Positions 22,687 to 31,529 of a stretch of DNA of 53,745 nucleotides are shown in pieces. The notes beneath the pieces are model-generated. The model was not told the DNA's origin. It searched no databases and worked only from the letters and a program-made list of their open reading frames with translations. Numbering within the stretch: the first letter of the stretch is position 1; every line of letters starts with the position of its first letter. Both the position numbers and the translations under genes were made by a program. Location of the stretch: IMG/VR virus record IMGVR_UViG_3300010400_000009, positions 1 through 53,745 of that record, one strand, 5' to 3'. Source of the DNA: a virus.

Positions 22687-23253
22687 ATGGCTGAAAATAC
22701 AAACAATACAAATAATACTCAAACTACTTTAACTCACTGGAAAAAATTAACAAACCCCGATTATTTAGGGGCGTATGACTTCCAACCAAACGAGGAAAGA
22801 ATACTAACTGTTAGAAATGTGAAGTTAGAATTAGTTATGGGTAGCTCGGGCAAAAAAGAAAACTGCACAGTGGTTTATTTTAGGGAAAAAAGCAAACCGA
22901 TGATACTAAACGCCACTAATGCAAAAATGTTGCAATTCTTGGCTGGTACGGCTTATATAGAGCAATGGGGCGGGGTACAAATTAAATTAATTGTACAAAG
23001 AGTAGCGGCCTTCGGCGAAATGGTAGACGCATTAAGAATTAAAAAAGAAAAAATACAGCAGGAAAAACAACAACAAGCTAAGCCTATATTAATTTTAGGT
23101 TCTAATAATTTTCAAGCTTGCAAAAATGCTTATATACAAAATCCAGCAAATTTAGACAAAATATTAATTAAATATAATGTAAGCGATGAAGTTTTAGCGG
23201 CCATTAAAAATATAGAAACAAACACAAACGAGGCAAACAATGAAGCAGTTTAA
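22687..23253 (+). CDS. Conserved phage protein next to the exonuclease (188 aa)
   Basis: Start at 22687 is chosen because GGAGG lies 8 bases before it; an in-frame ATG at 22648 lies inside the preceding gene. The fold is mainly beta in residues 20-125 (W-K-K-L-T-N-P-D-Y-L-G-A-Y-D-F, RILTVRNVKLELV, TVVYFREKSKPMILNATNAK, QIKLIVQRV), followed by a coiled-coil linker and a helical tail. Proteins of this look are often found paired with YqaJ-type exonucleases, as here (14-base overlap), so a single-strand annealing or accessory role is plausible but not shown. Confidence 0.65.
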   Translation: MAENTNNTNNTQTTLTHWKKLTNPDYLGAYDFQPNEERILTVRNVKLELVMGSSGKKENCTVVYFREKSKPMILNATNAKMLQFLAGTAYIEQWGGVQIKLIVQRVAAFGEMVDALRIKKEKIQQEKQQQAKPILILGSNNFQACKNAYIQNPANLDKILIKYNVSDEVLAAIKNIETNTNEANNEAV

Positions 23254-23866
23254 AATTAGATGTTCCCAAATTGGTAAAATTATGGGCAATGGCAAAGGCG
23301 GAGAATTAAGCCAAACCTGCAAAACTTACCTTCATGAATGGTATGCAGAGGATAACGAGCCTATCCATTCAAAATATTTAGATAAAGGCATATGGGTTGA
23401 AAATGACTTAATTGATTTCGCAGTGGAGCAGTTAGGGTATGGTATTGGCAGTAAAAATATGTTTAGTGCTGAAAATGATTATATAACAGGTACTTGCGAT
23501 GTATTGTTTGATGATTGTGTAATAGATACTAAGGCTTGCTGGGATAGAAAAAGTTTACACGATATAGCAACTTCTAAAATAGATAGTGATTACGAGTGGC
23601 AGGTTTTAGGTTATTTAGAAATTTATAACCGCAAAAAAGGTATAGTATTCCATGGTTTGCTAAATACGCCAGCAGAAATAAATTACGGTTTAGAAATGGT
23701 ATTTGAGGGCGAAGGCGACCAAGATAAAGAGCGTCGCTGGGTTGGTTTTAATGTGCCGTATAATCCTGAAAAAATACAACAAATTTATGCGAAAGTAGAT
23801 GAATGCAGAAAATATCTAGCCGAATATGATAATCTCATAAAATCAAAATTAGGCAAGGTTTTATAA
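23240..23866 (+). CDS. YqaJ/lambda-type recombination exonuclease
   Basis: 208 residues of the PD-(D/E)XK family. Visible are the N-terminal R-C-S-Q-I-G-K-I-M, the K-G-I-W-V-E-N helix near 52-60, the catalytic core T-G-T-C-D-V near 78-83 with V-I-D-T-K-A near 90-95, and the Q-V-L-G-Y motif near 118-122. It degrades one strand of duplex DNA from an end, feeding recombination with an annealing partner and SSB encoded alongside. Confidence 0.85.
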   Translation: MKQFKIRCSQIGKIMGNGKGGELSQTCKTYLHEWYAEDNEPIHSKYLDKGIWVENDLIDFAVEQLGYGIGSKNMFSAENDYITGTCDVLFDDCVIDTKACWDRKSLHDIATSKIDSDYEWQVLGYLEIYNRKKGIVFHGLLNTPAEINYGLEMVFEGEGDQDKERRWVGFNVPYNPEKIQQIYAKVDECRKYLAEYDNLIKSKLGKVL

Positions 23867-23867
23867 A

Positions 23868-24056
23868 ATGATTTTAATTCAAGAAAAAACAAAAAATAAT
23901 GTTTTGCATGAATTAATCTTAGACGCAACTAAAAAGTTGCATACATCAATTTATGTAACAGTATTTCATGTGCCTACACAACAAATACATGAATATAAAC
24001 CATTTAAAACAATTGAGGAGGCGAAAGCCTTCTTATTAAACTGGGGCGATAAATGA
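23868..24056 (+). CDS. Small hypothetical protein (62 aa)
   Basis: One base after the exonuclease stop. Predicted strand-helix fold with a conserved-looking tail ([21 protein letters not shown]). Its TGA overlaps the ATG of a 31-residue membrane peptide. Unassigned; the position suggests an accessory of recombination or only a passenger. Confidence 0.5.
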   Translation: MILIQEKTKNNVLHELILDATKKLHTSIYVTVFHVPTQQIHEYKPFKTIEEAKAFLLNWGDK

Positions 24057-24148
24057 ATAATGAAATATTATTTATAGTATTAGACATTTTGTGGAAAATG
24101 TTTGTTGGTTTTTGTATTGGTTATACAATTAGAGGTTTATTTTTTTAA
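24053..24148 (+). CDS. Tiny membrane peptide (31 aa)
   Basis: Coupled to the upstream gene by ATGA overlap. The whole product is one hydrophobic helix ([20 protein letters not shown]) ending RGLFF. Too short for family assignment; coupling and hydrophobicity are the only evidence. Confidence 0.45.
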   Translation: MNNEILFIVLDILWKMFVGFCIGYTIRGLFF

Positions 24149-24159
24149 GGAGTAAAAAT

Positions 24160-24687
24160 ATGTCTGTAAATAAAGTGATTTTAGTCGGTAATTTAGGAGC
24201 TGACCCTGATGTAAAGTACACAGCACACGGCGACGCAGTAGTTACGCTATCAATTGCAACATCAGAAACTAGGAAGGATAAACAAAGCGGGGAAAAGAAA
24301 ACAGCTACAGAATGGCATAGAGTTGTATTTTTTGGTGACCTAGCTGAAATTTGTAATAAATGGCTTAAAAAAGGTTCGCAGATTTATATTGAAGGTAAAT
24401 TGCGTACAAAAAAATGGCAAGACCAACAGGGCAACGATAGATATACAACTGAAATTTTAGCCGATACTATGCGTATGCTGGGCGGCAATAAAGATAAAAA
24501 TAATCAAGTTGGCACTAGTTATGATGATGAAAACCATTACAACGATAACCGCCAACAACCAACGCCAAACAATGCATATAAAAATAAGGATAGTTACGAG
24601 AAAGCCAAACAAAATGTTGATTATTCTACTAAGCCAATTGTTACTGACGGCAGTTCTGCTTTTGATGACGATGATATTCCATTTTAA
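24160..24687 (+). CDS. ssb: Single-stranded DNA-binding protein
   Basis: 175 residues. An OB-fold at 1-112 opens with [15 protein letters not shown] and continues with [19 protein letters not shown] and a W-Q-D-Q-Q-G-N turn. A polar Asn/Gln-rich linker follows, then the acidic tip D-D-D-D-I-P-F that recruits replication and repair partners. AAGGAG lies 7 bases before the ATG. It coats single strands for the phage replication and recombination proteins encoded around it. Confidence 0.97.
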   Translation: MSVNKVILVGNLGADPDVKYTAHGDAVVTLSIATSETRKDKQSGEKKTATEWHRVVFFGDLAEICNKWLKKGSQIYIEGKLRTKKWQDQQGNDRYTTEILADTMRMLGGNKDKNNQVGTSYDDENHYNDNRQQPTPNNAYKNKDSYEKAKQNVDYSTKPIVTDGSSAFDDDDIPF

Positions 24688-24705
24688 AAAAGTTAAATAA
24701 TAACC

Positions 24706-24731
24706 AAGCCCATTTTTATGGGCTTTTTTTA
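24706..24731 (+). terminator. Rho-independent terminator after ssb
   Basis: AAGCCCA, a 5-T loop, TGGGCTT, then a run of seven T. Textbook form. Confidence 0.88.
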
Positions 24732-24745
24732 TAAGACAAACAATC

Positions 24746-24841
24746 ATGCTGAATAAAATAAATATTAAAACTATATATCCGCCTCCCAAAGAATTAAGGC
24801 GGGTTATTTATAAAACAAAGCTTAAACATATTAAAAAATAG
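24746..24841 (+). CDS. Possible 31-aa basic peptide
   Basis: An open frame in the gap between the ssb terminator and the methyltransferase: basic, with a PPPKELRR turn. No good ribosome site is visible. It may be only leader RNA for the methyltransferase gene. Confidence 0.25.
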   Translation: MLNKINIKTIYPPPKELRRVIYKTKLKHIKK

Positions 24842-24851
24842 AGACATACAA

Positions 24852-25796
24852 ATGATAATACTTAGTTTGTTTGACGGCATATCATGTGCTAGGGTTGCTT
24901 TAGAGCGTGCAAAAATCCCAATTACCGCATATTATGCAAGCGAGATAGATAAGTACGCTTTGCAGGTATCAGAGAAAAATTACCCTGATATTAAAAGGTT
25001 AGGCGATGTTACCAAAATATTAGCAGGCGATATAAATACTTTATTTAAACCTGATTTATTAATCGGCGGTTCGCCTTGTCAAAATTTAAGTGTGGCGGGT
25101 AATGGCATGGGACTTTTAGGCGAAAAATCAATACTATTTTATGAATATGTACGTATTTTACTTTTCACTAAACCAAAGTATTTTATTTTGGAAAATGTAG
25201 CCTCTATGAAGCCAGCAGATAAAAATAAAATATCGGAAGTACTAGGGATTGAAGCCATAATGTTAGACGCAAGTTTAGTTTCGGCACAGAGCCGTAAAAG
25301 GCTGTTCTGGGTTGGTATTTTAGAGGGCGATAAATATATTAAAGCTGATATTTCTATTCCAAAAGATAGAAATATTTATTTAAAAGATATAATCGAAAGC
25401 GGGGAGGTTGATAGGTTAAAATCTTATTGCTTAGACGCTTCTTATTATAAAGGAGCTAGCTGGAAACAATATAAAGAAAGGGGGAGCAGGCAGCTTGTAA
25501 AATTAGGGCATGTAAATAATTCAGATAGCCAAGGTAACCGTATTTACGATTTTAGCGGTAAAAGTGCAACACTACAATCTGCTTCGGGTGGATTAGGTGC
25601 AAAATGCGGATTATACACAGATAGTACAAGCAATGATAATATTATACGCAAACTAACGCCTACAGAATGCGAAACCCTAATGGGATTAGAGAAGGGATAT
25701 ACAAGCGGTATAAGCGATACCCAGCGTTATAAATGCATTGGTAACGCTTTTCATGTAGATATTATAAGTCATATTTTAAAGGAGCTAATTAAATGA
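24852..25796 (+). CDS. DNA cytosine-5 methyltransferase
   Basis: 314 residues with all main motifs: S-L-F-D-G-I (I) at 5-10, G-S-P-C-Q (IV, catalytic Cys) at 73-77, L-E-N-V (VI) at 113-116, Q-S-R-K-R (VIII) at 146-150, then L-T-P-T-E-C-E and I-G-N-A (X) near the end. Full length and apparently active. With the adenine methyltransferase fusion it would protect phage DNA from host restriction. No partner restriction gene is seen. Confidence 0.93.
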   Translation: MIILSLFDGISCARVALERAKIPITAYYASEIDKYALQVSEKNYPDIKRLGDVTKILAGDINTLFKPDLLIGGSPCQNLSVAGNGMGLLGEKSILFYEYVRILLFTKPKYFILENVASMKPADKNKISEVLGIEAIMLDASLVSAQSRKRLFWVGILEGDKYIKADISIPKDRNIYLKDIIESGEVDRLKSYCLDASYYKGASWKQYKERGSRQLVKLGHVNNSDSQGNRIYDFSGKSATLQSASGGLGAKCGLYTDSTSNDNIIRKLTPTECETLMGLEKGYTSGISDTQRYKCIGNAFHVDIISHILKELIK

Positions 25797-25942
25797 AGTT
25801 TGACAAAAAAGCAGAAAATGCAATGCGATTATTAAGCCAGTGGTCGATGATTGGATTATGTGCATTCATGCTTATTACAATGGTTTTATTATCGGCATTT
25901 GCAATTTTTGCAATATATAAATATATGTTTTTCAATATATAA
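25793..25942 (+). CDS. Small membrane protein (49 aa)
   Basis: Its ATG overlaps the TGA of the methyltransferase gene, with AAGGAG about 9 bases upstream. A charged N-terminus of ~18 residues precedes one strong transmembrane helix (MIGLCAFMLITMVLLSAFAIFAIY). Unassigned. Confidence 0.6.
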   Translation: MKFDKKAENAMRLLSQWSMIGLCAFMLITMVLLSAFAIFAIYKYMFFNI

Positions 25943-25993
25943 AATTAATTTATGTATGACAAAAAATACCATACATTAAAAAGGAGCAATAAA

Positions 25994-26626
25994 ATGGGTA
26001 GAGAAATAAGACGAGTGCCTGCTAATTGGCAGCACCCGAAATACATTAGAGAGACATATAGCGGTTATATATTATGTTATAAAGCAATGTGCCAATGGTC
26101 GTATGATGAAGCTATAGAAAGTTATAAAAATCAAATAGAGGAATTTAAAGAAGCCTACAATTTGTATAAAAATGGTTTTATCATGTTTGAAAATCATTGT
26201 GTAACTATAAAGGATTATTGCCAAAAATATATAGATAAATATTTAAAGCCTGCTGATAAAAAATTTAGTGCATACGAGAAGTGCTGGTTAGTTATGGAAC
26301 ATGGGCTTGAAACTGGTACATTAGATATTGAATATATATTTAATATACCAAAATATCCCGACCCGCAACGTTATATGCCAACTGGCGAATGGTATCAATT
26401 GTATGAAACTGTAAGCGAAGGCACGCCATTAAGCCCGCCTTTTGAAACTGCCGACCAGCTTATAGATTGGCTTAGTAATAATTTAGATTATAGAGGCACG
26501 CAATGGAGCAGGGAGGCGGCTACAAATATTTTAAAAGTCGGGTTTGCGGTTAGCCTGATAGTAAATAATGGCGAAATGTATACGCCTGAACAACAACATT
26601 TAATTAAAGAGGCTCAAAATGATTGA
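25994..26626 (+). CDS. Conserved phage protein of unknown role (210 aa)
   Basis: Start at 25994 is set by AAGGAG 8 bases upstream. The opening MGREIRRVPANWQHP is a recognisable conserved phage motif, followed by a helical middle and a C-terminal part with FETADQLIDWLSNNLDYRGTQWSREAA and FAVSLIVNNGEMYTPE, a pattern seen in many phage early proteins without known function. Its end overlaps the exonuclease gene by 8 bases. Confidence 0.65.
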   Translation: MGREIRRVPANWQHPKYIRETYSGYILCYKAMCQWSYDEAIESYKNQIEEFKEAYNLYKNGFIMFENHCVTIKDYCQKYIDKYLKPADKKFSAYEKCWLVMEHGLETGTLDIEYIFNIPKYPDPQRYMPTGEWYQLYETVSEGTPLSPPFETADQLIDWLSNNLDYRGTQWSREAATNILKVGFAVSLIVNNGEMYTPEQQHLIKEAQND

Positions 26627-27323
26627 AAATATAGCAGTTGGCATTGACTTTGAAACTACGGGATTAGATGAAAATAGCCAAATTATAGAGTATGCTTTAG
26701 TTCGCTACTGCACCAAAACAAGCAAGATTATTACTTGCTTATCAAATTTAGTTAATCCTTGTATAGAAATACCACAAGAAGCACAAGAGCTTACAGGCAT
26801 AACTCAAGACATAGTTGAGAGTTATGCAATTTCTTTAGAAACGGCTACTACTCATATTAGTAGCTTTTTATCAAAAGCGACTTATTTAATAGCTCACAAT
26901 GCAGAATTTGAACTATCTTATTTAAATAAATTAAATATTGATTTATCACATTTGCAAATTGTAGATACGATGAAAGATATTGATTATCCAAGCAATATGA
27001 AACATAGAGACCTAGACCGCCTAGCACTTTATCATAAATGCCCAAATTTTGCAGCACATAGAGCATTGCCTGATACGTTAGCTATGATGAATATTCTAGC
27101 TCAATATAATTTTAGTGATGTATTAGCATATAAAGCTATATCAAATATTAAAATAATTTCTTTGGCTGGTTTTGATAAAAAAGACTTAGTTAAAAGCTTA
27201 GGGTTTAGCTGGGACGCTACTTTAAAATATTGGTACATGGATTGCAAAGAAAATAAAGCAGAAAATGTATTTGAATTATTATTGACTAATAATATTAAAT
27301 ACCAAATTTATACTAAGGAGTAA
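26619..27323 (+). CDS. DnaQ-like 3'-5' exonuclease with a small C-terminal domain
   Basis: Residues 1-175 are a DEDDh-type exonuclease: D-F-E-T at 10-13, I-A-H-N-A-E-F near 92-98, and A-H-R-A-L-P-D near 148-154. The last ~55 residues (F-D-K-K-D-L-V-K-S-L-G-F-S-W-D-A-T-L-K-Y-W) match a short domain of DUF5710 type that is often attached to DNA-processing proteins. It probably trims or proofreads DNA or RNA ends. Confidence 0.85.
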   Translation: MIENIAVGIDFETTGLDENSQIIEYALVRYCTKTSKIITCLSNLVNPCIEIPQEAQELTGITQDIVESYAISLETATTHISSFLSKATYLIAHNAEFELSYLNKLNIDLSHLQIVDTMKDIDYPSNMKHRDLDRLALYHKCPNFAAHRALPDTLAMMNILAQYNFSDVLAYKAISNIKIISLAGFDKKDLVKSLGFSWDATLKYWYMDCKENKAENVFELLLTNNIKYQIYTKE

Positions 27324-27327
27324 AAAC

Positions 27328-27558
27328 ATGCATTACGATGATTTAATCGAAAAAGAAGCAAAAATTAATTTAGCAGAACCAGTATTGAATACTAATAATT
27401 CATTACGAGACCATTTTGCTGGGCTATCAATGCAAAATATGCTTAAACATGCATTAAGTTTAAGATATACAGTAATAAATACAGAAAGTATTGCCACAGA
27501 AGCTTATAAAATGGCTGACGCAATGCTAAAAGCTCGTGAATTAAATAACAAGGAGTAA
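27328..27558 (+). CDS. Small helical protein (76 aa)
   Basis: AAGGAG lies 7 bases before the ATG. Resembles small phage proteins with D-H-F-A-G-L-S-M-Q followed by a helix ending A-M-L-K-A-R. Such proteins are widespread and of unknown function. It lies between the exonuclease and the Tim44-like gene. Confidence 0.6.
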   Translation: MHYDDLIEKEAKINLAEPVLNTNNSLRDHFAGLSMQNMLKHALSLRYTVINTESIATEAYKMADAMLKARELNNKE

Positions 27559-27564
27559 TTCAAG

Positions 27565-28665
27565 ATGAGAAAACAAGTAATTATGTTAGTAATAGCGACC
27601 ATGCTATCTAATAATGTTTTTGCCGCTTTCGGCGGGGGCGGGCGTAGTGTAAGTGTAGGGCGTAGCGTATCAGTTTCAAGAAGTGCCACGCCTGCACCTT
27701 CTAGACCAGTTAGCAATAATTCAAATAATAGTACAGTTAGCGGTGGGCGTAATATAGGCGTACAACGTACAGAAGTTACTAATAACTACAGACAACAACA
27801 GCAGGCACAGCAAAGCCAGCCAAATAGCCAAATTATGCCCCAGCAAAGCCAATATACAAGTTCTAGTTATAAACCATATTATGCACAGAATAACAATTAT
27901 GCGTCTCGTACGGATTATAACGATAGAAAATACAGCACTGGGCAGATAGTAGGCGGGGCGGTTGCTGGTATCGCTGCTGGAGCTTTAGCAGGTTATTTAA
28001 TACACAAAGCAACCGACGGAAGTACATATTATACACCGCCTAATAATCCAAGTGTTGCATATAATGCGAACGGGCAACAGTTGCAGGCTGTACCACAAGA
28101 AGCAAAAGCACAAACCATATCAAATAATACGACGCAAGCACAAGTTAGCCCAGCACCTCAATATATGCATTATCCGCAACCGCAAGGCAACGGCAATACA
28201 TGGCTATGGTTTTTATGGCTTATATTTATGCTTATTCTTGGTTTTGTATTATTTATTTTTTTAAAGTTAAATAGATTAAAAAACAATATGACAAATAAAA
28301 TTAATTTCAATCTGCCGACAAAAGATAGTTTAAATAATATTAAATATTCTTTTTTTTCTGATTTACAGAAGGCTTGGAAGCCTAGCTGTGCTAGTGTTGT
28401 GAAATATAATACTACTAAACAATTTTATGAACTCATCGAAAAAGATTTATTAAATGAACCCGAAAATAAAGAAATTGTTATACAAAAATATCAAGCAAGA
28501 TTAGTAAATGCGGATAGCAAAGAGGGAACAATACACTATCAAGCCGTTATATCTGTTAATGGAATTGACGAAAATATAGATGAATTCTGGCATTTTGAAT
28601 ATAAAGACTTTGCTTGGAAGTTAGCAGGTATTGAACAATATAATGAAAATTTAACTATATATTAA
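27565..28665 (+). CDS. Exported Tim44-like domain membrane protein
   Basis: 366 residues: signal peptide (1-21), a Gly/Ser-rich segment (FGGGGRSVSVGRS), a long Gln/Asn/Pro-rich linker, a GGAVAGIAAGALAGYL hydrophobic stretch near 130, a transmembrane helix near 213-232 (WLWFLWLIFMLILGFVLFIF) and a C-terminal Tim44-like domain (DLQKAWKPSCASVVKYNTTKQFYELI to DEFWHFEYKDFAWKLAGIEQ). This matches bacterial envelope proteins with a Tim44 domain. Rare on phages; probably acquired from a host and acting in the envelope. Confidence 0.72.
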   Translation: MRKQVIMLVIATMLSNNVFAAFGGGGRSVSVGRSVSVSRSATPAPSRPVSNNSNNSTVSGGRNIGVQRTEVTNNYRQQQQAQQSQPNSQIMPQQSQYTSSSYKPYYAQNNNYASRTDYNDRKYSTGQIVGGAVAGIAAGALAGYLIHKATDGSTYYTPPNNPSVAYNANGQQLQAVPQEAKAQTISNNTTQAQVSPAPQYMHYPQPQGNGNTWLWFLWLIFMLILGFVLFIFLKLNRLKNNMTNKINFNLPTKDSLNNIKYSFFSDLQKAWKPSCASVVKYNTTKQFYELIEKDLLNEPENKEIVIQKYQARLVNADSKEGTIHYQAVISVNGIDENIDEFWHFEYKDFAWKLAGIEQYNENLTIY

Positions 28666-28685
28666 TTGAATTAAGGAGCTATAAA

Positions 28686-29465
28686 ATGTCGCATTCATAT
28701 TTAACAGTTGAAAAATTACCTACTAGAAATTTTAAAATAAATGATAGTTTAACTATAGTTGTTGAAGAAATCCACGACGATTATTTTAGAACATCTGTAG
28801 AGTTTTATATCGAACATATACAAGGCAGAGCAAAGCATATGATAGGTATGTGGGATAACGCCCGCACAACGTCATTTATCAATCAATTTATTTGTAATAA
28901 TGATGATGTGGATTTATCAAACGTTAGAGTTGGTAAAAAAATCGGCGAGATAGGCGTAGACGGCGGGCAAGTAATGATAGCCGACCCGTGCTATTTCTCA
29001 CATGATGAAAACGAACAAGAACATAATATTCAAAATAGAATACAGTTAGAACAAGCAAGAAACGATGCTATTTACCAACCCACATTACAGGTAAATTATC
29101 CTACTGGGCATGCAGGTTTAGCGGTTATATCAAGTACAAGTTATGGCGATGGCTCTTATGATTGTGTAGACTTAGTTGATGGCTCAAATAGAAAAATTGG
29201 TATAGGCGTAATTTTTGGAGGTTATGAAGAGAATATAAAAAGCCAATTAAATGATAGTGATATTATGCATATCGCAGGAAATTTAGAGCAAATACAAACG
29301 CTTTTAAATAATAAAAGCAAGGATTGTGCATTACAAAAATATCATAGCAAAGAGGACTTAATAGAGGATATGAAGCTGGCAACTGTAGTAATTCAAAATT
29401 TATTAAAATTCCTTGAAGACCCAAACACTAATTATGAAGTTGAAAACAACAAAGAGGATTTATAA
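28686..29465 (+). CDS. DUF4241-like protein (259 aa)
   Basis: The middle of the protein has V-D-G-G-Q-V-M-I-A-D-P-C-Y-F near 96-109 and T-S-Y-G-D-G-S-Y-D-C near 157-166, which match the beta-rich DUF4241 pattern. The N-terminal 90 and C-terminal 70 residues are unassigned and partly helical. AAGGAG lies 7 bases before the ATG. Function unknown. Confidence 0.6.
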   Translation: MSHSYLTVEKLPTRNFKINDSLTIVVEEIHDDYFRTSVEFYIEHIQGRAKHMIGMWDNARTTSFINQFICNNDDVDLSNVRVGKKIGEIGVDGGQVMIADPCYFSHDENEQEHNIQNRIQLEQARNDAIYQPTLQVNYPTGHAGLAVISSTSYGDGSYDCVDLVDGSNRKIGIGVIFGGYEENIKSQLNDSDIMHIAGNLEQIQTLLNNKSKDCALQKYHSKEDLIEDMKLATVVIQNLLKFLEDPNTNYEVENNKEDL

Positions 29466-29834
29466 ATGAGTGGTTTATATAATATGATTTTTGGCACTAG
29501 CCAACTTGCACCATATGTATTGCATATGCTTGGCAAAAAGCCCGAGGATTTTGGCAGAATAAGAGACGCATTTATTAGTAATGGTTATTTACAGGTATAT
29601 ACAAGATGTGGCGGCGGCAACCGAGAAAGCTGCCAACATGTATTCGATGAAATAGCTAAACACCCGCTTTATTCGCATAATGCTGATGATGATTACGATA
29701 CTACATATTGCACTTTCTTTTTTAATATTCCTGATGAATATAAAGAAATATGCAAAGATATTCTTGATATGCCTAGCACATCGGAACGTTGGAAGCAGGC
29801 ATTAGAAGCCATGAGTGATAGTATTAATAAATAG
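29466..29834 (+). CDS. Conserved phage protein (122 aa), unknown role
   Basis: Directly abuts the previous gene, with AGAGGA upstream. Contains a distinctive Y-T-R-C-G-G-G-N-R-E-S near 45-55 and D-D-D-Y-D-T-T-Y-C-T-F near 76-86, a motif pair seen in a widespread phage family of unknown function. A terminator follows, so it ends the transcript from the preceding operon. Confidence 0.6.
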   Translation: MSGLYNMIFGTSQLAPYVLHMLGKKPEDFGRIRDAFISNGYLQVYTRCGGGNRESCQHVFDEIAKHPLYSHNADDDYDTTYCTFFFNIPDEYKEICKDILDMPSTSERWKQALEAMSDSINK

Positions 29835-29845
29835 ATATTAAATAG

Positions 29846-29874
29846 ATACCAAGATATATAATCTTGGTATTTTT
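29846..29874 (+). terminator. Rho-independent terminator
   Basis: ATACCAAGAT (29846-29855) pairs perfectly with ATCTTGGTAT (29861-29870), followed by TTTT. Confidence 0.85.
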
Positions 29875-29885
29875 ATAAGGTAATT

Positions 29886-30278
29886 ATGAAAAAAATATTT
29901 TTAGGCAAATGTTATACTGGCAAGCCCATAAAACAACACGCACTTCATCAAGAAATATACAATACGCAAGGTAGGGATTATTTACTTGTTTATGATAAAA
30001 AAGATTGTACCCCTATTTATGTTTATTACGATATTATTTACACAGAAACTAGCAAATCATGGTGCGATGCTGAAAAGTATAGTGGTAGAGCCTTCCCTCT
30101 TTGTAATGTTGAAAGTATTAAAGAAGCTAAATTGCTTTGTGATAAACACGCACATAGGAATAATGCAGAAAATCGCCGATTATCTAACAATGAGTATGAC
30201 GCAAAAATGAAAACAATTAATAAGCATAATCAAAAGCTTAGAGATAATTTTATGCATAAATTTATGCAGATATATTAA
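29886..30278 (+). CDS. Hypothetical protein (130 aa)
   Basis: TAAGGT lies about 5 bases before the ATG. Beta-rich N-terminal half with aromatic residues and four cysteines (including SKSWCDAEKY and FPLCNVES), then a long basic helix. The cysteines could hold a metal, but no standard zinc-finger spacing was seen. Unassigned. Confidence 0.55.
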   Translation: MKKIFLGKCYTGKPIKQHALHQEIYNTQGRDYLLVYDKKDCTPIYVYYDIIYTETSKSWCDAEKYSGRAFPLCNVESIKEAKLLCDKHAHRNNAENRRLSNNEYDAKMKTINKHNQKLRDNFMHKFMQIY

Positions 30279-30310
30279 TCATTTAAGAAACATATAAATA
30301 TGGGTATAAA

Positions 30311-30616
30311 ATGAAAATAAAATATGATGAATTAATAAAAACATATAACGATAGGGAATGTGTTTTAGATATTGATAAAGTAATTAAAAAATGGAATAGC
30401 TTATTTTGGATAGCCCGCTGGCGAGATTATGATACAAACCAATTCAGTTATAGATTAATAGTTCGTTGGTCGAAAGTCGCAAGGGAGCGGTGCAGAATAA
30501 AATGTACTATTCCTGAAAATCAAGCAAAAGAACTTATTTGTAAATTAAACCTTTTGCCATTCCCTAGTTTTTTTAATAGCGGCACATCTTTTATAAAGGC
30601 AGAGCATGCAATTTAA
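30311..30616 (+). CDS. Hypothetical protein (101 aa)
   Basis: Compact basic protein with a Trp-rich centre (KKWNSLFWIARWRDYDT) and strand R-L-I-V-R-W. Its end overlaps the next gene by 11 bases. No family recognised. Confidence 0.55.
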   Translation: MKIKYDELIKTYNDRECVLDIDKVIKKWNSLFWIARWRDYDTNQFSYRLIVRWSKVARERCRIKCTIPENQAKELICKLNLLPFPSFFNSGTSFIKAEHAI

Positions 30617-31025
30617 CATAATAAACAAAGCTGAACATTATAATACACATTCTAGCGGCATTGAATGTATAGACATAATAGAAAATTTATCTTTTTGCCT
30701 AGGCAGTGCAATAAAATATGTATGGCGTGCTGGCTTAAAATCAGATAATAAAAAACAAGATTTAGAAAAAGCAATTTACTATTTAAAAAGAGAACAGGAA
30801 CGGTTAGAGGAAATTGGCTACATGTATTCACAATTAAATATTAATGTTGATTATATAAATAAAATTTCTTTTGGTGAGGATTTATTAGCCTTATTTTTTC
30901 AAAAAATAAAGGAGCTTACTTTACCTGCAGTAAATAATACTGGGCTTTTTGTGGTTTTCAGTAGTAAAAAAGATAATATTTTATTAAATGAATTGATTAA
31001 ATTTATTAATAAAAATATAAATTAG
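30606..31025 (+). CDS. DUF3310-domain protein (139 aa)
   Basis: The N-terminal ~65 residues match the phage DUF3310 pattern (A-E-H-Y, G-I-E-C-I-D-I-I, F-C-L-G-S-A-I-K-Y-V-W-R-A-G-L-K, D-L-E-K-A-I-Y-Y-L), which in other phages sits in nucleotide-metabolism proteins. The rest is an unassigned helical extension. A terminator follows. Confidence 0.75.
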   Translation: MQFNIINKAEHYNTHSSGIECIDIIENLSFCLGSAIKYVWRAGLKSDNKKQDLEKAIYYLKREQERLEEIGYMYSQLNINVDYINKISFGEDLLALFFQKIKELTLPAVNNTGLFVVFSSKKDNILLNELIKFINKNIN

Positions 31026-31031
31026 ATAAAT

Positions 31032-31051
31032 GCGGGACAACCCGCTTTTTT
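31032..31051 (+). terminator. Rho-independent terminator
   Basis: GCGGG, loop ACAA, CCCGC, then six T. Confidence 0.85.
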
Positions 31052-31066
31052 AATAGGAGCTAAGGA

Positions 31067-31507
31067 ATGAATGAAGTAAAAATACCGCAATTTAAAATAT
31101 ATAATATATCTGAAAAGATAGATAAAGATTTAATTTATATAAACTCAAATGATGAAGTTGTATACATTAGTACTAATAGTAATCATAAAATCTTATATGC
31201 CCAACCCTTATATGATGTTGTTATATGCAGGTTTACAGGCTATTTTTCTAAGCAAAATATACCTTTATATGCTGATGATATTGTGGAAGACGCAAAAGGT
31301 CGAATAATGCATATTACACGCACTAGACCTAATTATATTGGATTTAAACCTATTTATGAGACTAACTTTGATTTTACAAATAAAATGTGGGAGTGGGGCA
31401 TAAATTCTAAAACTAATAAAATAGACTTTAAAAGTTTAATATTAGATGTAGAAATTATAGGCAGTAAGTTTGAAACTCCCGAATTATTGGAGGCTACAAA
31501 TGAATAA
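31067..31507 (+). CDS. YopX-family-like protein (146 aa)
   Basis: YopX-like core: V-I-C-R-F-T-G-Y-F-S near 54-63, then I-P-L-Y-A-D-D-I-V-E-D, a variable strand region and E-I-I-G-S-K-F near the end. AGGAGC lies about 8 bases before the ATG. The next gene is a second member with the same core, so the pair looks like a duplication. YopX proteins are common in phages; the role is unknown. Confidence 0.7.
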   Translation: MNEVKIPQFKIYNISEKIDKDLIYINSNDEVVYISTNSNHKILYAQPLYDVVICRFTGYFSKQNIPLYADDIVEDAKGRIMHITRTRPNYIGFKPIYETNFDFTNKMWEWGINSKTNKIDFKSLILDVEIIGSKFETPELLEATNE

Positions 31508-31529
31508 TGATTTTAGATAAATTAAAAAA

